From positions 42,433,967 through 42,497,966 of the forward strand of contig NC_064437.1 of NCBI RefSeq assembly GCF_023343835.1: 64,000 bases of DNA. The letters are read 5' to 3'. A program made the translations under genes and the position numbers. The notes beneath the pieces are model-generated. The model made no database searches. It had not been told where the DNA came from and was given only the letters and a program-made list of their open reading frames with translations. Below, piece by piece: positions 28,301-44,600 of the stretch (positions are counted from its first letter, which is position 1; the number at the start of each line of letters is the position of its first letter). The stretch is from Lagopus muta (taxonomy: Eukaryota > Chordata > Aves > Galliformes > Phasianidae).

Positions 28301-29867
28301 CCCAGTCAGGGTTCTGCTTCCTGACCCGTTGGTAGACGAGTCCCACCCCCTAAGGGCCTTATGGGATACATAAGGGACCAGGACTCTGTGGTTTAGCATC
28401 TACAGCAGTGACAAAGACCAGATTGCCACCACAGTTATTTCCTCTTTTAAGAAAAAGGGGAAACTGTGGTATCTCACACACCTCTGAGCAGAAATAGCTG
28501 ACAAACACCAAGTCCTTAATGGCAAAGGCTGCCACTGATGGCGTCTGGGCCCCGTTACAGGATGCTGAACCACTAATTTCAAATGCTACCCTGTGATGTG
28601 AAACATATTTATAGCTGGAGTGATCAGGGTGTTTTGGAAGGCTTGCTTTCTTAAATAAACCCCCAGGCTAGACACTGACATCAGTTTTACAGCTCCAACC
28701 CAGCTCCCCCAGCCCAAGATGAGATCAAAACCCAGCCCCACACACTGCTGGCTGCTTGTGCAACACGAGCACACACACACTAACATCTCTGGACATCTCC
28801 AGGAGCAATGGAAACTCATAATTCTTTTGGACAGGATGGATTTCCTGCTGAATTTAATAACAACAGTTGGAGACAACCGTCTGGATACTTGCTGCTTTGA
28901 GATAACCAGCCAGTAAAATAACTTTGGTGATTTTCACTGCAGAAAATTCATACACAACAGCCAGACATTTACTCTATTTCGCATCATCATTGTGCATATT
29001 TATAGAGCACCCTCATCAAAAAAATGCATAAGAGTAAGGAATAAAACTTGAGACAGCCCACTATCAGCAAGCTTGCTTTTTACAGGTTTTCAAAAGCTAC
29101 TCTGAATTTCAGGGCTCTGGGTTGGAACTTTCACAAGAGCTCTGAATTTGGCACTCAGTTCCCTTTGAATTCAGTTGAAGCTGGGAGTTTGACTTCCTTC
29201 AGGACCTTCAAAATCCCCAGTTTTTATCTACTAAAAGCAGAGTGAGAGAGAGAGACTTCTAATAGGACAGAGAAAGTAACTCCTCCAAGATCCGATTGAG
29301 AACAAGAGTAGAAAGAAATGATAAGGAGTGCTGGCAAGGCAAGATTCAGATCAGGAAAGGGGCTTTTGGTTTCTTCATTTTTAATATAGTCTGAGGCCAA
29401 AAAAGAACATTAAAGCATCCAGCCTGACAGCCTGCCTGCTACAAGGCACTGAGTTTCAGCCAGTTGCTCTCAGGCTTGTAACTCTTCTGGCATGCTTTCA
29501 TCTGGTTTGGAAGACTCACATAAATTGGTAGCTTGGTCCAATACTCATCATCCTCACTGCTCAGGCATTGGTTCTCATTTCCTAAATGAATTTGCACGCC
29601 TCAATTTCCAGGTGTTGTTTCTTTTAGTGCTTTCATACGGTGAGTTAGTTGTGTACCTGGCATTTTCTCCCACATTCCACTCACACAGCGTAATTCAGTC
29701 ACTCAGTCCCTTCACTTTCAGTCCTTCTTTAGTCCTAGTCCCTGTGACACACCACTGATCTCCCACCCCTCATTGCCCATGTGATAACTGCTTCAGGAGG
29801 GCTGCTTTCCTCCAGTGGCTGGGCTGGAGCTAAGTACAGGATTTGGAGTCACAAGTTTGGATGCTGT

Positions 29868-29890
29868 GCTGCTGCTGCTGCTGCTGCTGC
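29868..29890. repeat. (GCT)n trinucleotide repeat, about 7.7 units
   Basis: A short uninterrupted GCT/CTG array. It reads as poly-Leu or poly-Ala in chance frames; no host gene is recognised. Confidence 0.9.
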
Positions 29891-31528
29891 TTTGCTCTGT
29901 ACACTTTCTGGGAGCACTGAGCGAGCCATGCGTGCAAGGACCACGTCAGCCTGTGCATGCCTCAGTACCTCTGGGTCCTTGCAGACTTGGGCTGGGAGCC
30001 TCCCTGGACCCTCCCTGCTGTGATGGTGTGAGGGAAGCCAGCCCCAGCGCTGCTGGCAGCCAGACAGTGTGAGCTCACAGGGAGCGGCCACGCACAGCTG
30101 AGTTCCTCGAGGTCTTGCTGCCTCACAGCCTGGCCATTCCAAGGATCCCTCCAACACAGCCCAGCCCAGGAGCAGGACAGGCAGCCCAGGGGAGGGCCCC
30201 ACTGGGGTGAGGAGTGCGTAGCCTCAGGGACTGAGACTTGCTTCCAACCTGACTGTCAGTCAGGTTGATTTTAAATACTAGAATTCTTTTTTCCGTTACC
30301 AAAATTGTCTCCAAACTCACTCCTTCTGCTGGGCCCTCACTCACTGTCAGCAGGAAGATGGCTCTTACAGCTTTTTATTGTCCAATAGGAGTTAATGCCC
30401 CCATGAATCTCCCTGTGCTGAATTGCCAGAGCAGATTATGGGGATAAAAAAAACCCTCTGGCAGAAATCATCAGGGAAGCAGCTTAGATGGACCTGGGAG
30501 TGAAAAGAGCAGGACGAAGTGGCCTGATGCACCAACTCAGCAGTTTTCCTATCAGTGGATGCTGAAAACATGCTGGGAGTGCATCCCATTAAGTGTCAGT
30601 TACCAGCTCTTTATTTACAACTTACAAAAGTAATCGCATTTCAGATCTATCTGAGGAAATGAAAGACTGCTTTGATTTCTTTCTAAGCTATGAATTTTGT
30701 TACAAAAAAAATCCCACTGCATTAAAACACAAATGCTGATTATTAAAAAGCAAAGCCAATAAAAATGATCTGGAGGACAACATTCCTTAGTGAAGACCAT
30801 AAAACAAAAGGACATGGGAAGGACATTTTGGAAAAAAGCAAGAGGAAATTAACTGCCAGCTAGTCCTGGAAGCAGAACGGGTCACAGACTTCAAAACAAG
30901 TCAGATGCAGTACCCTTTCAGATACATCATTGATCATGCTTCATAGGATGGAATGTGGCTCCTCAGACACTGCCCACCACACCAGGAGCATTAGCGGGCA
31001 GGGAGTTTTGCATGCTGTCAGCTCCCACACATCCGGGCATATGGAGCGTTGTTCAGGGAGAGCAAAGAGAAGGGATGAGAAGCTCTTGGGTGTTTCATTG
31101 GGTTAAGCATTATTTTAAGCGCATTAGAGAGCAGTTGTAGCTAGCTGCAGGCTTTGGAGGCAGACATTCATTCAGTTTCTGCCAGAGTTTGATCTAGGTC
31201 CATGTCTAGTTTTAATAAACCAGTGTCTGTAATAAAGGGCAAGGAGCTTGAAAATGTGCAGGGCTAAGATGTAATATCATATAGTTCATCCTGCAAGGCA
31301 GAATGCTAATATCTCACTAATGCGTATTGGAGGTTGTTGGAAAGTATCCAAAAGCAAAGGACTTAGCTTATATTCTTGCTTTTATTCACTCTGCTCTATA
31401 GCCTTTTCCCTCCATTTTCCATTTTTCCATGTCAGCTGTGCTCACTTTTGCTGATGGTCTTCTGGAGGCAATGAAGCCAAGCCACCTTGGTGTTGGTCCT
31501 CCAGCTCTGAGAAACCTGGCTACAAGAC

Positions 31529-31581
31529 CACACACACACACACACACACACAAAAAAAAAAAATAAAAAAAATAAAAAAAA
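31529..31581. repeat. (CA)12 microsatellite followed by an A-rich tract
   Basis: About twelve CA units run straight into A11, then TAAAAAAA and AAATAAAA blocks. It is a compound simple repeat. Confidence 0.92.
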
Positions 31582-33902
31582 AGCAAGAAAAGAAATAACT
31601 GGTCATAAATTAAGTGTATTCCCAGCAGGAAATACTCTTGCCCTAATAAATCACACTGGATTGGAATATAAGAAAAATATCACTCATTAGATAACATCTG
31701 TATCAACCTGAAGATCACAGAAGTTTTTCCTGCTTTTTCCCTTGGGGACCACTGCCTTCTTCCAACATATCCCACATACCTGGCTGAATTTGGTGGCCCA
31801 CCAGTGACCCCAGTGCAGAGCAGGGCAGGCCTCTGCATCCAGCTCAGTGGAAAGGTAGTGACCACAGGACTGCATCAAGCAGGTGAGACCAGAGCTGCTA
31901 CCAGTTTATCACCCAGACACACATTTGTTGCTGATTTTGAGTGAAGAATTTGTGTTAAAGTTACAACCTTAGAGACGGGCACTCTGATGACAAAATAAGG
32001 GGAAATTCGGGATAACAAATTACATCATTAGAACATGAACAATTTAGGGTCTTGTTAAACCCAGGACCTTAGTCAGCAATGACACACTGGGGCAATATTA
32101 TTTTAACTCTTTGACTCCTTGATAGAGTTAAGGCTACTCTGTCAGGGGTTCTGCTTGCAAAGAACAGCATGGAACAAACTTCTGTTATCTGCAAGCTGCT
32201 ACTGAAGCCATTGAAAAACTCCATTCAGCTTCATTCCTGAGAAAGTGAGACAGCTTCTGGGCAGAGGAAGCTGGCACGGGCTGGTGCTCCAAATGCCTGA
32301 AAAGAAGAAGAAAAGGAACTGAGTTCTCCTGGCTGGGATGATAACATCTGCAGCTGCAAAGTCCCACTGAGAGCTTTTTCAGTTTAGAAAGCAAAGAAAA
32401 CAGAAAGTGCAAAGAATAGGTAAACCTGCTGCCAGCTGCAGGATGCTGCTGCGACAGCTGGGACGACATCCCTCCCTTACTCTGCCGCTCCTCAGCACCT
32501 TCAGGATCACCTGTGGGAGCTGGGGCAGCAAATAAGCGGGAGTGAAGCCATCAACTGCAGCTGGACAGTGCTGCAGGAAGTGCTACAGGAATGGGACTGC
32601 AACTGATGGAGAAGAGCTGGCTGCACACATTGAACATTATGCTTGTGACATTCTGGCTGTAAAGTGTGGGGCAGCATGGGGTCTGCAAGCAGCAGGACCC
32701 CAAGCAGGGCCATAGTCTGCTGGAAGTTGTTGGATCAGGACGGGCTCTGGAAAATTTTTTCATAGTATTGTGAAGAGGAAAAGAAAAAAACATTTCCTTT
32801 CATTTCATCATGAAGGGAGCAGTGCTGGAAAGGTGGAGAAGAGGAAGATGTAATTACCTCCACTACTGTTCCAAAATAATTTCTATGCTTTCTGTTTCTA
32901 ACCACAAGTAATCCTCCAGCTCACCCCGGAAATGAAGTCATCCTTGCATCTAAAAGGAGCATTTTATTTACCTTCACTGTATGTTCCTGTGTCTGTGTGC
33001 ACAAACACTGTTTTTCAAATCCAGGGCAGCACAGCTCAGAGCAGCTGTGAGGGAAACCAGATGACAGTTGCTGGAAAAGCGAGCAGTTTTGCCCTGACCC
33101 CTTGGGCACTGTGTTAGAGCAGCAGCCACCACTGAAAGGCTGGTCCTGCAGCCATCTCCTCTTCTCCCCCTGCTGTGTTAAGCTCTCAAGCTCTGTGCAA
33201 TCCTGATCACTCTGCAAGCAAATGGAAGCATTCAGCAGAGAGCTGCTTGGGCTTTTTTCCTGCTTGGAGTCAGGAGATACTGCCCCCCCAGTGCCCGCTG
33301 AGGTTTGCATGCAGCAGCTCGATGCATCAAGGGTTAGGGTCAGCATGGAGCAATGGCAAGAGTGTGCAGTACAGGCCACAGCTCCCAGCTGGGTGCTGTG
33401 CCTTGGCCCTGCTGGGCCAGCCATGGCTGGGCAGTCCCATGCAGCAAGCAGAACAAAGAAGGCAGAGCTTCAACCTCTACAGTTTAAGCATGGGAATATT
33501 CTTTAAAAATTCAGCAAAGCTTTTATAGGGTGCTGGCAGCACAAGCAAGCCACGTGACATTGCAAGGCTGAGCTCGTGTGTTGGCATCCCCCAGATTTTA
33601 ATGCACAGAATCACGTAGCTTTCTCCAAGGACACTTTGCACTTTGTTTGGCCTTGGCAACCATCAAGTTAATAGCAAAGCCTCTTCCAAAAAAATAAAAT
33701 CCCAACCAAACACTGACTTTTGGCAGGCAGAAAAAGAATCCAAGGCACTGCATCACTTGGAACGAGCACTGTTTAGTGCTAATGCAAAATTTATGGCTGC
33801 AGCAGAGCTGAACCGTGCAGCTGCTGCCTCCTCATGCCTCAGATCCCAGGGGAGCAGCTCCTGGTTGCCGGGCATGGCTCAGACGGATGGAGCAGAAGAA
33901 AG

Positions 33903-33946
33903 GATGGACAGACAGATAGATGGATGGATGGACGGACAGACAGATG
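33903..33946. repeat. Degenerate (GATG)n/(GACA)n tetranucleotide array
   Basis: Alternating GGAT and ACAG units form a degenerate tetranucleotide microsatellite. Confidence 0.85.
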
Positions 33947-35264
33947 GGTGGCATTTGGCCCCACATCATGAGAATGTGCTGGGGGTGAGGCCAGAGTGAG
34001 CAGGAAAAGCACCGGTACTTGCGACTGCTAAAAGTGATTTCCACCTGGTAATTTCAGCAGCTGCTCTGCCCACCTTCCCAGATGTAAGTAGGAGGTGAGT
34101 GAAAATGAGAATGGTGACAGAGTCTTCCCCCCCACAAAGCCCTGTATCTGCACATTTTTAACTTCTCCCTGACCCTGTTTTAAAGACACAGTCATTTTTT
34201 TTCCTTCTGGTACATGCTCTTTTTCCTTTGTTGTTCTGGCTAGTAAAAAAAATAAGTGATAGTTCATCCAAGCTGTCTTTTGGGTGGTTACAGTCAATGA
34301 TCACCAGAGCCACACTGCAGCCTCTGGATCCACCCAGCACTGCCCTCCCTCAGCTGGAGCTAAGGAATGCCAGAAGAGACACAGTGCCCAGTGCCAGGCA
34401 GCACAGCAGGAGCCCAATGCGTGGTCCCAGTGCTCCGCAGCAGAGCTGGGCTTCAAAGTGCCGCTCAGCAGCAGTGGGCTCATGCCCAGTAAAGCAAAGG
34501 GCATGTTACCAAACCAGGTGGGGAGCTAGCTGTCCACCCAGTGGGGATGCACAGCTGGGGGTATGGCTGCGGGCTTGAAGCCCAGTTCCCTGCCCGTTTA
34601 CACTGCTCTCCTACAGAGCACTGGTGACCTGAGCGTGCTGCTGCCTTCTGGAGGGAGGGGTCACTGCGCTGCTGGGCTTTCCTCCATTCTCTAACTTCAT
34701 CAGTTCCAATGATGACCTAATTCTAAGTTTTTGTTTGCTGAACCTCTTAACAAAAAACAAGCAACTCAGCCAGCACTGACCTCTGATACACTTGCACTGA
34801 ACTCAGGTCAAAACCATCAGCAGTATTTCATTTCCATCATCACTGCCGACACTGCAGACAGAAGCTATCAATGGACAACACCACACTCCCCCAGACCTGA
34901 CTGCTTCAGAGCCAGGAGGAAAGGTCTGTGCAGCCACAAGCTTTCAGCCTGCAGCATAGCATCCGTTGTCACTGAAAAGGCTACATTGAGTGATCTGTGT
35001 ACATTTCAATAATTCACATCCTCCATGCTCTAACTGCGGATACATTGTCACAGGCAGTGCATGCATTGCAGCAGGGAACGGTATTTGTTACCTCCGATGC
35101 CACTTTTTCCCAGTAGTTGAATGTTAGAAACGCAGACACACAGCCCCAGCCCAGCACCAATGAAAGCCACCTATGTAAGCCGAGTCTGGGACATAATTAA
35201 AACCCGAGACTAAACAAAAACATTTGTGAGTTACTTGAAAAAACTCCGCAACACAAACTCGCTT

Positions 35265-35425
35265 TTGGCGCACGTCTGTTGGCACTCCCTGGCTCCGGGC
35301 ACTGCTCCCCGCGCCCCCTCCACCCCGCGCCCGCCTCCGAACCGCCCAACCCTGCCGGCGGGCAGCAGCGCCACCCCGCGGTCACATCGCGCTTCGCCTC
35401 CCGCCTTCTCGCGCATTAGAACACA
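35265..35425. promoter_or_regulatory. Small isolated CpG-rich block
   Basis: Within AT-rich surroundings this stretch holds many CpG (GCGCACG, CCCCGCGCCCC, CCCCGCGCCCGCC, GCCGGCGGGC, CCCCGCGGTC, CTCGCGCATT) and GC-box-like strings. No known gene starts here. It could be a distal promoter or enhancer, an orphan CpG island, or the start of a non-coding transcript on either strand. Confidence 0.45.
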
Positions 35426-35720
35426 AGGGAAATACGCAGTCGGTGGGGATTTAACATCAGTCGATTCCAAAAGTCACTTCGGGCATCGTATCCTCTCACA
35501 GTTGAAACACATCTTTAAAGCTTTTCTCTGTTCCTAACAACGCTGCGAGGCAGAGGCTTTGTTGTAAAAAAGCGGCCTCCAGAGCCTACTACCTGCACAC
35601 CAATCCAGAGATGGGGCAGCAAAGGGAGAAACCACTGCTTCCCAGGCTACCGGCGACATCTGAGGGCTCCCAGGAAAAAGCAGCCTGGAAAGCTCTAGCG
35701 CCTGCTAGATTGAGGGCAAA

Positions 35721-35980
35721 ATGGCTTCAAACTAAAAGAGGGGAGATTTAGACTGAATAGTTCTTTATAGGAGTGGTGAGGCACAGCAACAAATTGCCCA
35801 GAGGGGAGGTAGGAGGCCCTGTGCTTAGAAACATCCGAGGTAAGGCTGGATGGAGTTCTAAGCACCTGATCCAGCTGTAGGCAGGACGCCACACTGCAGA
35901 GTGCAGAGTTCACTGCAGAGGAATTGGACTAGGAGGCAGTTCTAAAGGTCCCTTCTAAACAGAAAGATTCTATGATTCTT
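35721..35980 (+). mobile_element. CR1 LINE 3' fragment, plus orientation
   Basis: The fragment follows the CR1 3' end in order: ATGGCTTCAAACTAAAAGAG, then GGAGTGGTGAGGCAC, CAAATTGCCCAGAGGGGAGGT, ATTGGACTAGGAGGCAG and a terminal GATTCTATGATTCTT. It lies just beyond the inferred 3' end of PPIF, antisense to it. Confidence 0.9.
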
Positions 35981-36363
35981 TTCTAAACCAAGCCCACATA
36001 CCAAAATTCAGCATCACATTTCTCTACTTCTAATAAGAGTACACAGTCTTATTTAAGAAAGAAACTTAGTATTTTTCCTTTTTATAGGAGAACTATATTT
36101 AAATTTTTTATATACAAATTGAGAACACAATTGTTATTATATAGGAAACCAAAACAGTACAAATCAAAAATGATACAAAGATGAAACAGCTCTAATGAAG
36201 GGAAGCTCATAAGTCACGCTTTTCTGTAAGATTGCACTCCTCCCATGTATACACAAGAATGCAGCTCCAAATAGGAAAAAACTGCAGTGCAAATTACTTT
36301 AAAACCCACACGGGTAGCAGAATGCAGTGGAAGTAAATTCATAGTTGAACAGAGCTATCACAT

Positions 36364-36369
36364 TTTATT
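36364..36369 (-). terminator. PPIF: Candidate distal PPIF poly(A) signal AATAAA
   Basis: AATAAA in GAAAAATAAAATG on the minus strand, about 1.18 kb after the stop codon. Confidence 0.4.
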
Positions 36370-37198
36370 TTTCTCTTCAGCAGAAGATGATCACATAAAA
36401 CCAGCCAAGTGCTTTTTCCCCCCAAGCATGGAAAGCTTACAACTTTAGCAATTCTAGAAGCAGTACTGTGAGGTTCCAACATTTGTTACTGCTCAAGGAT
36501 TCCACATAAAAACACACCAGTTTCTACAAATGAAACTGAATCTGATCAGCTAAATTCTTTCCTTCTCATGCATCAACCACAACAATTTTGCTGTACCCAC
36601 TGGCCATGCAATTCCATGGTGACCAATTCTGACTCTGCTGATGGATGAGAAGAAGCCACAACAAAAAGAGATATCAGGGGCAGGCTGACCTCGCAGGACC
36701 AGAATAACAGAAAAATAGCAGTAGAGCCCACTGCTCGTTCTAATAAGCTCACTACACTCTTGTTTATGCTCTCCAAGTGCAAAAATAGCCCGTCTCTTGA
36801 GGGCTGTGCTGCATTCAGTACATGATTGGGCCTCAGAAAAGAGCTGTTCTTCAAGCAAGTTCACTGTCCCATGATATTCTGGCTCATTTGTGGTCTTATT
36901 GTAGAGGTAAAGCTCTGGAAGCAGGCTGCTACTTAACCCAAAATACACACTGCTCCACTGAAGCAAGCATTTTTAAACAGTGACCAGACTACAAAAATAG
37001 ATCTAACATTAATTAAAAAACCAACAACCATACATTAATAGCTCTACTGGATCAACTTAAGACACAAAGAAAATACTGACATAACTGCTGCAGTTATCCC
37101 TCATAACACCAGTTAGTACCATTTTTCTGAATGATGGTGAGACAGAACAGAAAAGGGTTACTGGAACTGAAGGAAACATGGTATTTCACAATTTAGCT

Positions 37199-37204
37199 TT
37201 TATT
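37199..37204 (-). terminator. PPIF: Candidate proximal PPIF poly(A) signal AATAAA
   Basis: On the minus strand GGGGTAAATAAAAGC contains a canonical hexamer about 345 nt after the stop codon. Confidence 0.4.
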
Positions 37205-37546
37205 TACCCCTCAGTTACAGAGTACTGAATTGTCAGCCCCACCACCAACTCTGGTACCTGAAGCACTCACATATTAATAATGTTAACAGCAGGACAGGCA
37301 GACTCTCTGTTAGTACCACTTCTTTCAGAACACAGTAGGACTCTCCCAAGTCAGCACGGCAGTGACTACCACAATAGCTCAATTCACACACATTTTACAC
37401 TTTTAATCCATATTATTTGATACAAGTATAAAAGTAGGACCAAGTTAAATAGAAAATATGGCTTCATATTGCTACTCATGGGATCAGAAATGTTTATGAT
37501 TCATTCTTCACAGCATTGAAGTTGTCCTTAACAGCAGAGCAAAATG

Positions 37547-43916
<6,370 letters not shown>

Positions 43917-43922
43917 CGGCAC

Positions 43923-44060
43923 GCGAGCGGCAGCACAGCCGTAGGAAGCCGGTGTTCCCGCCCCGCCTTTTATCGGCTCGGCAGCGCCGCTGGCGCCGCC
44001 GCGGCTATTGGCTGTCCGCGCGCAGCCGCCGTGCCGTCGTCCGGCAGCGGGCTGTGATCC
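43923..44060 (-). promoter_or_regulatory. PPIF: PPIF core promoter with TATA-like, GC box and CCAAT elements
   Basis: Reading the minus strand toward the gene: CAGCCAATAG gives a CCAAT box at 44007-44011, GATAAAAGG gives a TATA-like element at 43966-43973, and GGCGGGGCGGG gives an Sp1-type GC box at 43957-43967. The spacing would put initiation only about 20-30 bp before the ATG, so true initiation may be dispersed across the island. Confidence 0.55.
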
Positions 44061-44217
44061 GGGGCTGGTGGGGGGGGTGCGTGTTTAGACCACGTCTGCC
44101 TTGGTTATGAGAAATGCTAGCTGATACTTACCGTGAATGCAGATGTAACGAAGGAGCAACCTATTCTAAGCAATAGATAGAGCAAGGGGTGTGAACAGCG
44201 ATGTGCATGACTCTCAG

Positions 44218-44600
44218 ATCACAGAATCACAGAATTGTAGGGGTTGGAAGGGACCTCCAGAGATCATCGAGTCCAACCCCCCTGCCAAAGCAGGTTCCCT
44301 ACAGCAGGTCGCACAGGTAGGCATCCAGGCAGGTCTTGAACATCTCCAGAGAAGGAGACTCCACCACCTCCCTGGGCAGCCTGTTCCAGTGCTCCGTCAC
44401 CTCACTGTAAAGAAGTTCTTGCGCACATTTGTGCGGAACTTCCTATGCTGCAGTTTCCAGCCGTTTCCCCTTGTCCTGTCTCCACTCACCACTGAAAAGA
44501 GTCCGGCCTCGCCATTCTGCCCCCCACACCTTAGATACTTATAGATCTGGATCAGGTCCCCTCTCAGTCTTCTTTTCTCAAGGCTGAAATGTGCCCAGCG
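44218..44600 (-). mobile_element. CR1 LINE 3' end, minus orientation, just upstream of the PPIF promoter
   Basis: It opens on the plus strand with ATCACAGAATCACAGAATTG and runs through GGTTGGAAGGGACCTCCAGA, CACCACCTCCCTGGGCAGCC, CGTTTCCCCTTGTCCTGTC and GGTCCCCTCTCAGTCTTCTT. It is 5'-truncated and less degraded than the other fragments here. Its 3' end lies about 300 bp upstream of the PPIF start codon. Confidence 0.95.

Larger units (their letters stand above)
19451..36340. other. Intergenic region between ZCCHC24 and PPIF 3' ends
   Basis: About 17 kb separates the two convergent genes. It contains simple repeats, one CR1 fragment and a small CpG-rich block near 35.3 kb. No protein gene is recognised. 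The longest frames (191 codons on the minus strand at 24786-25361, 167 codons at 32921-33424) include low-complexity or G-run translation and have no domain I recognise. Two GC-richer, CTG-rich patches (about 29.7-30.2 kb and 33.1-34.6 kb) could belong to non-coding transcripts, but I see no splice-joined exons. Confidence 0.6.
36345..37546 (-). other. PPIF: PPIF 3'UTR (inferred extent)
   Basis: Sequence after the PPIF stop is AT-rich, with minus-strand poly(A) hexamers ATTAAA at 37402-37407, AATAAA at 37199-37204 and AATAAA at 36364-36369. The distal one would give a UTR of about 1.2 kb, the middle one about 350 nt. The distal part contains an unexplained 138-codon sense frame (36550-36966). 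Exact ends need transcript data. Confidence 0.5.

Noticed and set aside
28449-28470. Polypurine stretch AAGAAAAAGGGGAAAC followed by TGTGG, resembling a retroviral PPT/LTR junction
   Set aside because: No paired LTR, no primer-binding site and no gag/pol remnants are recognisable nearby. An AATAAA downstream at about 28655 is not enough to call an LTR.
32921-33424. 167-codon minus-strand frame
   Set aside because: Cys/Ser-rich composition typical of chance frames in CTG-rich bird DNA. No domain, and competing frames on the other strand.
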